Assembly (NCBI RefSeq): GCF_042453785.1
Contig: NC_091669.1
Location: 32,009,001 to 32,073,000 of the forward strand
DNA: 64,000 bases
Source of the DNA: Malus domestica
Lineage: Eukaryota; Streptophyta; Magnoliopsida; Rosales; Rosaceae
Direction: 5' to 3'
This document shows positions 33,906-46,296 of the stretch, piece by piece. A program made the translations under genes and the position numbers. The notes under the pieces are model-generated. The model did not search any database. It was given only the letters and a program-made list of their open reading frames with translations, and had not been told where the DNA came from. Position 1 is the stretch's first letter. The number at the start of each line of letters is the position of its first letter.

Positions 33906-35525
33906 GCAGTCACCGAGCATGAGAGTGACGGAGAGCTTCTTTCAGTAACATCGGGCTCCAAGGCTTTCACAAATTGGATTTTGGATACCGGATGAACTTT
34001 TCATATGTGTGCAGTAAGAGAATGGTTCGATACTTACAAGGAAGTCAACAACGGGGAAGTCTTAATAAAGGACGATTCTTCATGTCTTATAAGAAGAATC
34101 GGCATTGTTCAAATCAGAATGTTCGATGAGATGATACGAGCTTTGGGGAACGTCAGGTATGTCCCTAGACTAAGAAAGAATTTGATTTCTTTGGGAACTT
34201 TAGATGAGGCTGGTTATGGGTACAAGTCTAAAAATGGAAGACTCAGGGTAACCAAAGGATCGTTAGTGGTAATGCGGGGTGACCTACAACCCAATAAGTT
34301 GTACAATTTAATTGGAACCACTATAGTCGAAGGATCAGCTGTTTTTTTGTAAATCAGAGTATAGAAGACAAGACTGAACTTTGGCATCATAGGCTCGAGC
34401 ACATAAGCCAGAATGGGTTGCAAGAATTACATAAGCAAGGCATATTGAAAGGCGTGTCATCTTACAAACTGGACTTTTGTGAATATTGTGTTCTTGGGAA
34501 GCAAAGAAATGTATCATTCGCAAGTAGCAGTGCAGATAACCGAAGCAAGGAGAAACTCAGCTATATTCACTCAAATGTTTGGGGCCCTACACTAACTAAA
34601 TCAAATGGTGGAGCCAGGTATTTTGTTACTTTCATGGATGATTTTTCTAGGAAGGTTTGGGTTTATTTCATGAAGCAGAAATCCGAGGTTTTTGCAAAGT
34701 TCAAAGAAAGGAAAACAAAAATCGAGAATCAAACTGGAAGAAAGATCAAGTACCTGAGAAGTGACAATGGAAATGAATATACAAGTAATGAGTTTACCGA
34801 TTACTGCAAACAGGAAGGCATCATAAGGCACTTCACAGTAAAGAAGAATCCCGAACAAAGTAGAGCTGCTGAAAAGATGAACCGAACTCTCATAGAGAGA
34901 AAAATAAGCATGCGATTTCATGCAGGATCGCCTGATAGTTTTTAGGCAAAGGCTATTAATCATGCAAGTTATTTGACTAACATATCACTATCTATAATTC
35001 TCGATTTTAAGAGTGCAGAAGAGGTATGGTCTGAGAAGCCGGTGGACCATTCCAAGCTCAAAGTAAAGTCTACACATTGCATATTCTTAGGTTTTGAGAA
35101 ATGAGTTAAAGGTTTCAAGCTTTGGGATATCAACAACAGGAAAAAGGTTGTCAGCCGAGATGTTGTCTTTGATGAGACAACCATGCCTCTGAATAAAGTC
35201 ATGAGCAATAGAAAGAAGATGAATGATGTTAAAATTGAAGCAACAAAGATTCCGTTAATCAGTTCAGATGAAGAAGAAGCTCAGGTGGAGCAAATTGAGC
35301 AGGAGGCCGAATTTGATGGTTTTGAGGAAAAAGAAAAGTATCAGCATCGTTCATCATTTAGGAATCAGGTGGAGCAAGAAACATGGCAGATTGAAGTCAT
35401 TCTAATCCGCCAGACATCCCAAAGCGTTCAAACTCCAACCAACAATCCACCTACATTTCAGAGATGCATATCACTAGACAAACCTAATCAGAACAAGAAG
35501 AAACCTGACAGGTTTTGGGTTTGAT
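33906..35525 (+). pseudogene. copia protease and integrase region, decayed
   Basis: Protease is marked by WILDTG, followed by a stop. The GAG-pre-integrase zinc-binding part (LWHHRLEHIS.. CEYCVLGKQ) and the integrase core (DDFSRKVWVYF, SDNGNEYTSNEF) follow. Expected active-site residues are present, but stops at about 34943 and 35102 and a truncated C-terminus break the chain. Confidence 0.88.
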
Positions 35526-35559
35526 CAAGATGAAGTTAATTATGCTCTTAACATTAGTT

Positions 35560-37089
35560 AATGAGATCCGACTACTTGTCAAGAAGCTATAGCAAGTGAT
35601 GAGCAAGATAGTTGGATAAGTGCTATGACAGAAGAAATAGAGTCTCTTTACAAGAACTCTGTTTGGGAGTTGGTTCCTAAGCCCAAAGATAGAAAGCTAA
35701 TTGGATGCAAGTGGGTATATAGGAAAAAAGAAGGACTACATGAACAAGATGTTGTGAGATTTAAAGCAAGGCTCGTGGCTAAGGGGTACTCACAAAAGGA
35801 ATGGGTGGATTATGATGAAATCTTTTCACCTGTAGTCAAACATACTTCTATTAGATTGCTTTTATCAATGGCAGCTCAGCATAACATGGAGATTGAGCAT
35901 ATGGATGTGAAGATAGTGTTTCTTCATGGGGATCTAGAGGAGACGATTTTCATGGCTCACCCAGAAGGGTTTGTTGAATATAGGAAGGAGAACTTAGTAT
36001 GTCAGCTAAGGAAATCCCTATATGTCTTGAAACAATCTCCAAGGTAGTGGTACAAGAGATTTGATTCCTTCATGCTAAAAATCAATTTTAGAAGTTGTTT
36101 ATATGACTGTTGTATGTACTATCATGTGTTCCAAGATGGCATGATCATATTGCTATTGCTATATGTGGATTACATGCTAATTGCTTGTCAATACAAGTCT
36201 AGAATTCAAGACTTGAAGAAGATGTTGAGTGAGGAGTTTGACATGAGGATCTAGGTGCTGAACAGAAGATCCTTGGCATGAAAATTCAGAGAGATAGGAC
36301 CACTGAAATGATCTAGATATCACAAGCCAAGTATATTCAGAAGGTTCTTGAGAAGTTCAACATGCAAGAAGTAAATGTAGTTTTGACTCCTTTGGTGGCT
36401 CACTTCAGGTTAAGTGGGCAACAGTGTCCTAAGTCCGAGGAAGAGCAACAAGTAATGGAGAATGTGCCTTATGCTAATGTCGTGGGCTGCTTTATGTATG
36501 CAATGGTATGTACACGTCCCGACATAGCTCAAGCAATCAATGTCATTTCCGGATACATGGCAAGTTTAGGAAAGCAACATTGGGATGCAGTCAAGTGGAT
36601 TTTGCATTATTTGAAGGGTTATTGGTGACAAGGGATATGTGGATGCCGATTATGTAGGGGACTTGGACAATAGAAGGTCAACTTATGGTTATGTGTTTAC
36701 ATGCGCAGAAGGACCAATCAGTTGGAGGGCACTACTACAACCAATTATAGCTTTATCGACCACAGGGGCATAATATATTGTTTTGGCCGAAGTTGGAAAG
36801 GAAGCAATTTGGCTTAGTGGCTTGGTAAGTCAAATGGGAATCATTCAAAGATTGTGGGAAGCTGAAATGTGATAGTCAAAGTGTTATTCACTTGGCAAAG
36901 AATCAGGTTTTTTTTGGAAGATCAAAGCACATTGAAGCAATGTATCACAAAATCAGAGATTGGATGGAGTCTAAGGACATTTGGATTGAAAAAATTCATA
37001 TAGATGACAATGCCACATATTTCCTTACTAAGATAGTGCCAGCCAAGAAGTTCAAGCATTGCTTGAACTTGATCAATCTCATTGATTGA
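35560..37089 (+). pseudogene. copia reverse transcriptase and RNase H region, decayed
   Basis: RT motifs appear in order: WELVPKPKDRKLIGCKWVYR, RLVAKGYSQKEWVDYDEIFSPV, MDVKIVFLHG (usual copia reading is DVKTAFLHG). The active-site box reads YVDYM where YVDDM is expected, so a catalytic aspartate is lost. RNase H pieces (YVDADYVGDLDNRRSTYGYVF) follow in a different frame. The element cannot encode a working polymerase. Confidence 0.9.
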
Positions 37090-37245
37090 TTAAAGTGGAG
37101 CACCTCTTCACTTGAGGTGCAATGAGGCAAGAATAAGATTGCCAAGGTGAAGACTCTTGAAGATTTCTAGAGCTGCTTCAAGAAGGTTCAAAGATACTCT
37201 GGGGTGCAACGATCAAGACTTGGTTTGACTCACCAAGGTGGAGAT

Positions 37246-37764
37246 TGTTAGGTTTTGTTGCGTCAATTAGTGACCTTTTTCTGTTTAGGATTGTTTTAGG
37301 GGGAAAAAAGGTGCACTGATTCTTCTTCTAGAAGGGTTAGGAAAAAATCTTAGTTTCCTTATTCAATTTAGTTTAGAAATCCTAGAAGTCTATTTAGAAT
37401 TGGAAGGAAGTCTAATTTCCTATTCCACTTAGAATAAGAATGATAATCTGTAAATGACATGTAAACTGCACCCTATGCCTATAAATAGGATGCAGCAAGG
37501 CTTAAATTTCAGAGAGAGAAAAACTGTGACAGCCGAGACAAGTGAGAGATTAGTTTTAGGGTGTGCAAAAGTTCTGTAATCTCTATTATTAATCAAAGGA
37601 GTGTTGATTTCTCTGCCTAGAGAAATCACAACTGGACGTAGGTAAAAGTTATGCCAAACTAGTATAAGTCTTGTGTGTTTTCTAGTTTTCTCTATTTTGC
37701 TAAGTTTTAGTCTATTGCCGTTGGTTACATTAAAGAACAAGGTCTAGTGGGCGTTTTTTCAACA
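37246..37764 (+). repeat. 3' LTR of the copia element
   Basis: 519 bp, TGTTAGG to CAACA, preceded by a purine-rich AAGGTGGAGAT tract that serves as polypurine tract. It has a TATA box CCTATAAATAGG at about 37478-37489, where the 5' LTR reads CCTATAGATAGG. The target-site duplication CTTTC is present at 32556-32560 and 37765-37769. Confidence 0.95.
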
Positions 37765-37769
37765 CTTTC

Positions 37770-38560
37770 CATCAATCTTCGTAAGAGATAAATTGCCTCA
37801 ATGTTTGAGCGCCCTGGAACGAACCCGAATTGGTTATCCGAGACCCGTTTCTCTTACCTTAGTCTATGCTCAATTACTCTCTCCCAAAGCTTCATTGTGT
37901 AACTCATTAACTTAATACCTCTATAGTTCATACAATTTTGTATGTCACCCTTATTCTTGTAAATAGGCACCAAAGTGCTTTTTCGCCACTCATTTGGCAT
38001 CTTCTTCATTTTCAAAATCATATTGAAAAGGTATGTGAGCCATGCTATACCCGTCTATCCCAAGATTTTCCACACTTCGATCGGTATATCATCTAGGCCC
38101 ACTGCTTTTCTATGCTTAATCTTTTTCAAAGCTACAACCACTTCTTCCTTCCTAATTCGGCAGTAAAAGTAGTAGTTTTTACACTTTTCTAAGTTACTCA
38201 ACTCCCCCGAAGAAGTACTCTTTTCATGTCCTTCATTGAAAAGATTATGAAAATAACCTCTCCATCTGTCTTTGACTACGTTCTCTGTAGCAAGAACCTT
38301 TCCATTCTCATCCTTGATGCACCTCACTTGGTTTAGGTCCCTTGTCTTCTTTTCCCTTGCTCTAGCTAGTTTATAGATATTCAACTCTCCTTCTTTGGTA
38401 TCTAGTCTCTTATACATATCGTCAAAAGCCGCTAGCTTAGCTTCTCTCACAGCTTTCTTCGCCTCCTTTTTCTCTATTCTATACCTTTCACCATTTTCTT
38501 CGATCCTATCCTTATATAAGGCTTTATAACATTCCTTCTTAGCCTTAACCTTTGTTTGTA
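37770..38560 (-). pseudogene. RTE LINE, 5' part (minus strand), other side of the copia insertion
   Basis: Continues the LINE of 31447-32560: the minus strand encodes RLDTKEGELNIYKLARAREK and KEEVVVALKKIKHRKAVGLD, the N-terminal RT region. It ends abruptly at about 38560 with no endonuclease domain, so the LINE was already 5'-truncated. No target-site duplication could be found for the LINE itself. Confidence 0.9.
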
Positions 38561-38976
38561 TTAATTTGGGTCAATTCAATTGTGTATTCTTTTCTCCTGA
38601 GTCATGACGAATGTTGTTAAAGCATTATTCACACCAGAAAGTGGCTTTGTTCGAAGGAGACCACTTCGAACTCTATCAAATATATCATTGAGTTTAGCAA
38701 GAAATTCATAAAGTACTTTTAGTTGAAAAACATAATACCTAACGGAAGAACATATAATTTATGAAACTACGAATATTATTGATGGAAAACAAATAAACAA
38801 GAATGTTGAGGCGGCTACAAACTGAAGACTACATCTTGACTAACTTGTTCTCAACTAAATACCAAAACATCATATTTATAATAAACTAACTCTAACCCTT
38901 AATAAGTAAAAAAATGAAAACCTAATTCTAACAGGCTGGGCCCAAAACCCAAATGATAAAATTAACCCAAATATAA
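38561..38976. other. Spacer, nothing recognised
   Basis: AT-rich flank between the LINE and the retroposed element. No gene was seen. Confidence 0.5.
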
Positions 38977-38992
38977 ATATTTTCCAACACTT

Positions 38993-39589
38993 TTTTCTTG
39001 GTCAAGGAAAATTCATTCCTAACTACAAAGATACAAACTAACAAACTAAATATGCTGCTACTACCTCCACTGGAACAGTGCATCTTAACCTGCACAAATC
39101 CACGCCCACAACCGAATATCACCTTGCCAAACTCATCATCCAACCCCAAATAGTTCCCCGAGCACAGCCACAAAAGTAAAAATAACCAACAACGGAATGA
39201 AATGGGTCACCTCTTAAGAAAAAGAAGCCTATGGAAAACCATGAGCAACACTGTTAGAAATGATAGACAATAGAGAGAAGGTGGTGGTGTGAAGCACCAA
39301 AACGCTACGCACAATCCCCATGGAAAGTATGATTGAAGATCACAGCTTAGATGAATGAGGAGGAGAGACGCCAATGAGGAAAAAAAAGGAGAACAAATCG
39401 AGATGGAGAGCAGGGAAAAAGCAGCATAAAAGGGGAAATTAGGACACAAAGAAAGAAAAGGGAGATCGGCCACCAACCCCAGCCAAAGCTAGAGTCAGCA
39501 CCACTGGATGTGATTAGGGTCGAAAACCCCCACGCAACCGTGGGATATACTCTCACAAGTAGAGAGAAGGTCTCTCACAATTAGGCCTT
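38993..39589 (-). mobile_element. 597-bp retroposed element with 16-bp target-site duplication
   Basis: ATATTTTCCAACACTT occurs at 38977-38992 and again at 39590-39605. The insert begins at its left end with a T-run (TTTTCTTGGTCAAGG), a poly-A tail when read on the minus strand. The minus strand begins GAGAGACCTTCTCTCTAC. No RT motif is present, so it is an internally deleted or non-autonomous LINE derivative, or a long SINE-like retroposon. Confidence 0.82.
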
Positions 39590-39633
39590 ATATTTTCCAA
39601 CACTTGTAAATATCATAACATTGACAAACTTAT

Positions 39634-39947
39634 GCGAGAAAATTGGAGCAATGATCTCTGAACTTTGGCTCAATTAGAGCTTTTGTCTATGAATTAACTG
39701 TGAGTGCTGGTTCCTGAACTTGTTATAATGTACAACAATGGTCATTTGGCTAACTCTATAAGAACTTCCATCCAAAATACAGGGTTTAAGGGAGCCAAAA
39801 AAAATGTGGAAGTTCAATAGAGATAGCTAAAAGGACCATTGCTCAACATTATTACAAGTTGAGGGAACAATATTCACAAATTTTTAGTTTAGAAACCAAA
39901 GTTCCAATTGATCTAAAATTGAAGGATCATTGCTCCAATTATCTCGG
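39634..39947. repeat. Long-TIR MITE or foldback element
   Basis: GCGAGAAAATTGGAGCAATGATC at the left pairs with GATCATTGCTCCAATTATC at the right. Weaker complementarity continues for roughly 100 bp inward on each side (for example CAACAATGGTC against GGACCATTGCTCAA). Such long inverted ends suggest a Mutator-like MITE or foldback element. Confidence 0.72.
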
Positions 39948-40787
39948 AAATTTTCAAAAGTACTTGCACCTGTATTATTCAGTATGGAGGGTATCAAAAC
40001 ATGGACTGTGGCTTTGCTTTAAATTTATTATTTATTTAGAAAAAGAACCCGGAATAATGGCTTCTAATGGATCATGGAATAATCTATCCAAAATTACAGG
40101 AGGAGAAAAGGAGTTGTGCAGGGAAGGGAACAGCTCCACCCAAGACCCAGCCCAGCAACTGCAGCCGACGCCCTCGCAGTGGCAGAAAACTCAGTGCTGC
40201 ATATGTCAGTGACAAGTGATGACGTTTGGGTTTCTGCCATCGCCGGGCGGCCGGCAATGAGTAAGGCACTTCATCGAGCTAACTAGGAAACGTTCATTGC
40301 TCCTCAAGTACAATGGTTGCAGCAGAAACGCTTTCTTTTGGCGTTGAAGAATTTTCGGCAACGTGGTTGGCAACATGTCACTTGAATTTATGCGGCCGAA
40401 TGTAATTGATAGTGTTGTTTTCTATTAGTATTATCTTACAGAGGTGATTTTCACACACACACTCCTCTTTATTCTAGCTATTGAATTGAATGAATCAAAC
40501 AGAAACAACAGACATGATTGTATATCAATTCCCGTTATGTTTATCATTTAATAAAAAGAAAATTACCAACATTTTGATACGAACCAATGGAAATCTTGTT
40601 CTACTTGTCCATATTTTGATTTCACTAAATCAAATTGGTATCTTTGTACCTTAGAGATCAATACAGGAAGAATTCCAATAAATATCACATGTATTTCCAA
40701 TAAAATTAATTAAAAGAATGGGGGTGTATAAAAAGAAATACTGATAATGAAACAATGCTACTCAACAAAATTGCTCAAACCTTTATA
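39948..40787. other. Spacer and 3' flank of the formyltransferase gene
   Basis: A GC-rich patch at about 40100-40260 stands out against AT-rich surroundings but shows no recognisable product. The right part is probably the 3' untranslated region of the minus-strand gene that ends at 40788. Confidence 0.45.
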
Positions 40788-43700
40788 CTAACTAGAATTA
40801 CCGTTTTCATTGGAAGCACGGTATATCTTCAGTTTTTGACCACGCAAACCATTCCAGAAGGCAGCTGCACTTATTGCCTTCTTACCCGGAATCTGAACCT
40901 CCAATACCTAAATACGTTGTCAAAAGCATACATTCAGTTTGAGAATTGACGGACCAAATGTATCATCCTATACATACCTTTTCCAATATGTATTTAGATT
41001 GAAGACAGTAAAATTAAATTAGACTCGCCAAATGAGGTGTTAGTACGCATCAGCATTTAATTTGTTAGAAAGAAAGAGAGGGACAAAGTGTGCGTAGCTT
41101 TGGAAAAATCTAGATTTGGTAAGTAAATACGAGGAGCGTAGCAATACGGTCAGTTAGATTGTTGATCCCATACTTGAATGTTAAGGGAGGGGGGAGGACT
41201 TAAAGGGGTATTGGGATAGAAGTTGTTCGATCATAATTTTGGCCAATGACTGCAGAAATAAAAGACAACAAATTTATAGCTCACATAGAAATAATGTCAG
41301 GAAATGAAAATGCATGAGCTCTGCGTTATAACCGCTAAGCTAGCAGTAGCAGCAAGACTAGACAATAACAGAAGCTGACAGAGACAGGAGGTACCTCAAG
41401 CGCTGTGCCCCGTCCACAGGGAAATACTAATGCAGGCTTTATAAAGCTGATTTCAACCGCTTGGTTGACCTGAACATTGCTCTGGCTGCAGACTTTAGTT
41501 GTCATAATTTTGAATTCCATGATATTCTCTTGACCAGTTTTGTTGTCAATAATTACAACTTTAGCTCGAGTTCCAGGCCACCCTGCAAATGCACGAACCT
41601 GTAGGGGTTGTGATTCATGACTCCGTTATCCAATATGAGGCAAAAGAAGAGAGCATACCTTATTATGTAGAACTGAAGCCTCCTGATCAAAGGACAGCCA
41701 CGATTCTTCCGGAGCAATCTATGCAAAACACAAATGAACTCAAAATTAAAATCAAAGGCAACCCTAGAAAACATATCTGGTCCCCATTGTGTCGTAGCAT
41801 AGAAGTCACTTCAACTGCAATGTCTACCTTGGGAGCTAAGGTAGCTTTAGAGTCATCCTGGGGACGTGCTTTCACCTTAGCTGACCCATCAAGTATAGAA
41901 GGAAGCTCGTTGATCAATAGTTTAGATCCTGCAAAGTATAACAGTAGGTTACATCAGTGAAGTGTAGTTGAACCAAAGCTGCACTAAATTGGTAAATATG
42001 GCTGCACTGGCGTAGATCCGACTAAAACCAATTCGCACAGGTAACTGCTCACAGAATATGTACAGAATAAAGACACATGAGAAAACAATATATGCCAAGG
42101 ACTAAACACCATGTTTCAGGAAGACTTAAGGAAATGTATAATGCTTAATGTCAAATAAGATTCTCAGCTGGATAGCTTAGTAATTTATATTCTGCCACTG
42201 AACTCTAAGCACCAATAGATTAGACTGCAGTATTAAACTAAAGTATAAGTAAGTTATAAACTATAATTAGCAAAACCGAAATTAAAACTATAGAACATAT
42301 CAGAAAAAGGGGGAGTAAAAGGAACAAAGCACACCTTCATTAAATAGTAGTGCAAGTAGATCCGGTGCCTGCATGAGAACCAGAATAAACATTTACTAAA
42401 AACAAATGCGTTGAAAATGGCAGCAACCCTGAAACTAGGCTCAATAGGGAAGATGATATTAGTCTTGAACTCGGCTTTAATACACCTAAAAGTTTCATAT
42501 TTCCCCAAAATATAAACTCAATTTATGGCCGCAAAAAATCTCCCTAACCAAAAGAAATGTTTCCAATGTACTCTCACTGTTACTATTGAAGTTTGCAACT
42601 ATGCGTGTGCATGGGTGTGCATCCACTCATATTGCACTCACTAAGATTAACCTTTTTCTTCCCTATTTGGTGGGGAAGTGCTATTAACTTGTAGGCCCCA
42701 AGATACACATGTACATACAAACCATCACATACCATGGACCTTGCACCTCAAGGATGTCAGATACTACTTGATCCAGACAAATTGTTACTGACTCGAACCC
42801 AGAAATAAAACAGCTCAGATGAACATCAAAACATCAACATCGTTACGCATGAAGATCAACTTTTTTTGCTCTTCTTTTTTACCAGGAATGTAGTTTACTT
42901 GTGGGTACATAGATGTACAGAACGTGTACATAAACCATTGTGTATTAAAAATCTTGTACATTTTTTATTTCTTTGATAGGAGAAGATGTTGTACCTAAGG
43001 CATGTTAGTTGCTAACTTACTACTTCATCGGTCCTAACAAATCATTACTGACTTTGACCCAAAAATAACACAGATGAGATGGGTCCTAAAACTTTTGCAT
43101 CCATAACTTCACTAGATAAGCATCATTCATACCTTAATTTGATCATCAATTTCCATTCTTTCACAGGCAATGACAGGCCCAGCATCCAGTGCACGAACAG
43201 TGAACGCTAAGGATACTCCTGTTTCATTAACACCATCCTAATTCAAACAAGAAAATGTAGAACTTCTTATTCAGATATAATAAATGTGAATATAAAACAC
43301 ATGCAATACTTTATAGCCTACGAGATAGGGAACATCAAAACCTAAAAACCTGCAAGGCTCTTTGAACAGGTGCAGCTCCACGATACAATGGAAGCAAACT
43401 TGGGTGTATATTGACCGTACCTGAGAAAATTGTCACTTTGGATTGAGAAATAATGCTACCAGCTGATTAGGTTTGAAGATAGCAATCTCAACTTTAGAAA
43501 TTCATTTATGCTCACTCAAGATATGCAACTTGCGAGTTCACATTGTGAATAAAAGATGCCGTATTAAAGTAAAAACAAGCATGGTGGAATTAAAGCATAC
43601 ACTGCAGTCAATAATCATTAACCATCTATTATGATCTTCAGACCACCAATTGTCTCGAAAAGGTTTAAAATGAATGCAGAAAAAAAATCTTGATCTGCTA

Positions 43701-45530
43701 ACCAAATTATTAGGAACAAAGTTCATCTGCCAACCTTCCTCCCCCTCAAAAGTTAACTTAAATATCCCAGGTACAGATACCAAATAATCTAATAAGTGTG
43801 CAATATCCCTTAAAAGGCAAGCTCTAAGAGCCAAGAAACATTTCGAGTTCAATTACTAGTCTCATGCCTCCATATAACTGATTTACCCTTGGTACATGAC
43901 TACTAGCTGGACAGGGCGTCTCATATTTGAAGCATTGAGAGGATTACCCAAATTGAAGGAATCAGAATGAGCAACTCTCATCCATCGTCTGGATTGCAAT
44001 GAGAATAAGGTTGGTTTCTGTTAAGATGTTTTTCGTTTCTTCTTAATTCTTTCTATTCTAAATAAATGTTGGAATGTGGACAAATGGCAACAATTCCCCA
44101 TTCCAAGTAACCGTGCTGAGATTATACCCATCTGATTCCAAAGTCAAATGCAGAAAAGTGCATGGAAAATTAATATGCAGCAGAGAACAAGAATTCACTT
44201 TTGTCAGGGAAATTCATTCGACTAACCCAATGTTGGGATATTGAGAAACTTGGTAGGTAAAATGTTCCCATAAGCAGCAGTGATGCAAAGTTGTGGCTGC
44301 AAAGCTCTTAAGTCGGACAAAAACACATCCTGCACGAACATTAATAAAAATGAACCCTCTTCATCTAAATTCACTCCTAAAACTATCAAAATCTTTGAGA
44401 GACAATAATCTAATGAGCACTGGGAATATATGGAAACCCATTTTAATCATATAGAGCAATAAGAAGCAGTATTGGGTTGTTTCTAATGCACATGACCTTT
44501 GGCATAAGAAAACCTAAAATGCAGCTCTACAGAAGGTGTAGTACCCGATATCGGAGATTTCTACAGATAACTCCATGGTGCTCATAAGCACATCTCTAGT
44601 CACTACATGGATTACCCGTAAGGAATAAATAAAGAAATCATTTCCTACAAAAATATGATAGAAAATTACCTCTCCAGCCCGTTCAGGTGTGAAAATAAGG
44701 TTTGAAGGGAAGCCTCTGTCAAGAGCATGCTGTGCTAAAGGAGAAGGCATCAACTTTTTCCCCCTAGACTTTCTGGATGGCGGCTGTGTAACAATAGCTG
44801 CAACCTAAATCAGAGCAAATTATTCATTCATAATCCAAGCAATGACTCTGTATTTTTACACTATATCAATAGCGAAAGTATGCATCACCATTTTTCCTGG
44901 CCTACGTCAGTCCCTACTATCTTCCACCCCCCCCCAAAAAAAAAGAGTAAATATGAAAACAAGTTTGACATAAAACTGATATGAAATATTAGTAAGCTCA
45001 TATGCAATAAGCCTAGGTTCGACAAGTTTGGCATAAAACTAATCCAATTGAACCTTTAAGATGCCTTATGATGCTGCAACACAAGAGAAAGCAATGACCG
45101 AAACACAACACAACCAGCTAAATGATAAGTCTACTGACTATCTAAATTCCACAGCACCAGAAATTAACCCCATTCACAATTCAATCCGGCACGAACGCTT
45201 CTTGGACATAATGTGCTTAATAGGCATGTAACATCACTAAACTATGTAACCCAATAAACCAAACTCAAAAACAATCAAATTGTGGAATTCTAATGGCATC
45301 ATAAAGTGAAGAAAACCCAAAATGAAAAAATGAAAAATAAAGAAGGAAGAAGCCAGAAAAGAAAACCCGTTTGAGGTAAAGTTGAAGGCATGGAGAAGGG
45401 CATCCATTGAATACCTCAAAGAGTGAGTCTGCGGCAGTGGATGCATTGAGAAGGGCATCCAGAACAGTTGATGACACCTTCAAAACCAGTAGACATTTCA
45501 TCACCTCATAACCACAAATGTATAAATATG

Positions 45531-45581
<51 letters not shown>

Positions 45582-45718
45582 GGCAGCACCTGAGGAGAGC
45601 CTAAGAAGACGAGGGGCTTCTTGTTGGAAGCGAAGCATAAGGTAGAAGAAGAAGAAGATGAAGATGAAGTTGCGGCACTGAAGCACCAGAAGCGACGAAA
45701 CACCAGCGACGAATTCAT
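40788..45718 (-). CDS. Methionyl-tRNA formyltransferase, organellar
   Basis: Eleven exons fit with GT-AG borders: 45590-45718, 45415-45477, 44670-44804, 44227-44329, 43350-43420, 43133-43237, 42335-42368, 41828-41928, 41659-41718, 41395-41598 and 40788-40907. They give 374 codons with no stop. The enzyme transfers a formyl group from 10-formyl-tetrahydrofolate to the initiator Met-tRNA of plastids and mitochondria. Residues 1-30 are rich in Ser, Arg and Phe, a transit-peptide profile. KPLVFLGSPQ opens the formyltransferase fold. The signature SLLPLYRGAAP is at 151-161. Asn147, His149 and Asp185 sit where the bacterial catalytic Asn-His-Asp triad is expected. The C-terminal domain (VRAFAGWPGTRA, then PAL..GRGTALE) is complete. 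The gene looks functional; its 5' part is duplicated at 48874-50366. Confidence 0.96.
45531..45578. repeat. (TA)n(GA)n microsatellite in formyltransferase intron 1
   Basis: A run of TATATA followed by GAGAGA lies just inside the donor side of intron 1. The duplicate at about 50167-50225 carries the same compound repeat, with a longer GA part. Confidence 0.95.
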
Positions 45719-45950
45719 GCTCACAATTTCACTTGCCTCCTCGTACAAACCTACCAACTGAGAGAGCTTTGGGACTATATGTACATCTGCTTATCCGCTT
45801 CTTGCAATTCTAACTTGGGCTTATTTTCTTTTGTGCCCGATTCTCTCCCCTCCTCTTTCTCTCCCCTCCTGTGCCCTCCCTTCATCCACAGCCGTCCAAA
45901 ACATTTACAAGTCGATCAAAACACAAGATTGTGCCACGTAAGAAACAAAC

Positions 45951-46296
45951 GAGGCGCTGAAATAAGATAGTCCACGAAGGCGCCATCAACCACGGTGCTG
46001 CCGAGGCCCAATACGATGAGGTCGAACCAGTGGAGCCTCTTCTGCATGTGGGAGCCGGAGCGAGCTCGGACGGCGCTCATTTCGTCATCGGAGACGGAAT
46101 TGGCCTGGTGACCGAGGCGGGAAGGTATGTGAGCCATGGATCGGAGGTAGGCCTCGATGCTTGAGAAAGAGGACAAGAAGCTATTTCGACACTGACTGGA
46201 TTGATTGCAGCCATGGCATCAGTGATGGAGGCAAATGTTGGAGACGACGGGGGGAGAGAAGTAGAGGGGAATATAATTGGGGTTGTAGGAGGTTGC
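45951..46296 (-). pseudogene. Cationic amino-acid transporter N-terminal fragment
   Basis: The minus strand reads SSIEAYLRSMAHIPSRL, DEMSAVRARSGSHMQKRLHW and FDLIVLGLGSTVVDGAFV. This matches the cytosolic N-terminus and first membrane segment start of plant CAT-type transporters, where the usual reading is near L..W.DLV..G.G..VGAGVFV. Nothing downstream of that segment remains. The equivalent place in the duplicated copy (about 50700-50720) lacks the whole block, so it was either captured here or deleted there. It sits upstream of the formyltransferase start. Confidence 0.6.

Noticed and set aside
31447-38560. Target-site duplication for the minus-strand LINE
   Set aside because: I compared the flanks at both ends and found no convincing direct repeat, so the true ends may be eroded.
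39207-39556. Two overlapping minus-strand ORFs of 69-89 codons
   Set aside because: They lie within the 597-bp retroposed element, are hydrophobic without motif, and overlap each other.
45237-45757. Several ORFs rich in Leu, Ser and Tyr-Ile
   Set aside because: They are read-throughs of the (TA)n(GA)n microsatellite and of formyltransferase exon 1 in wrong frames.
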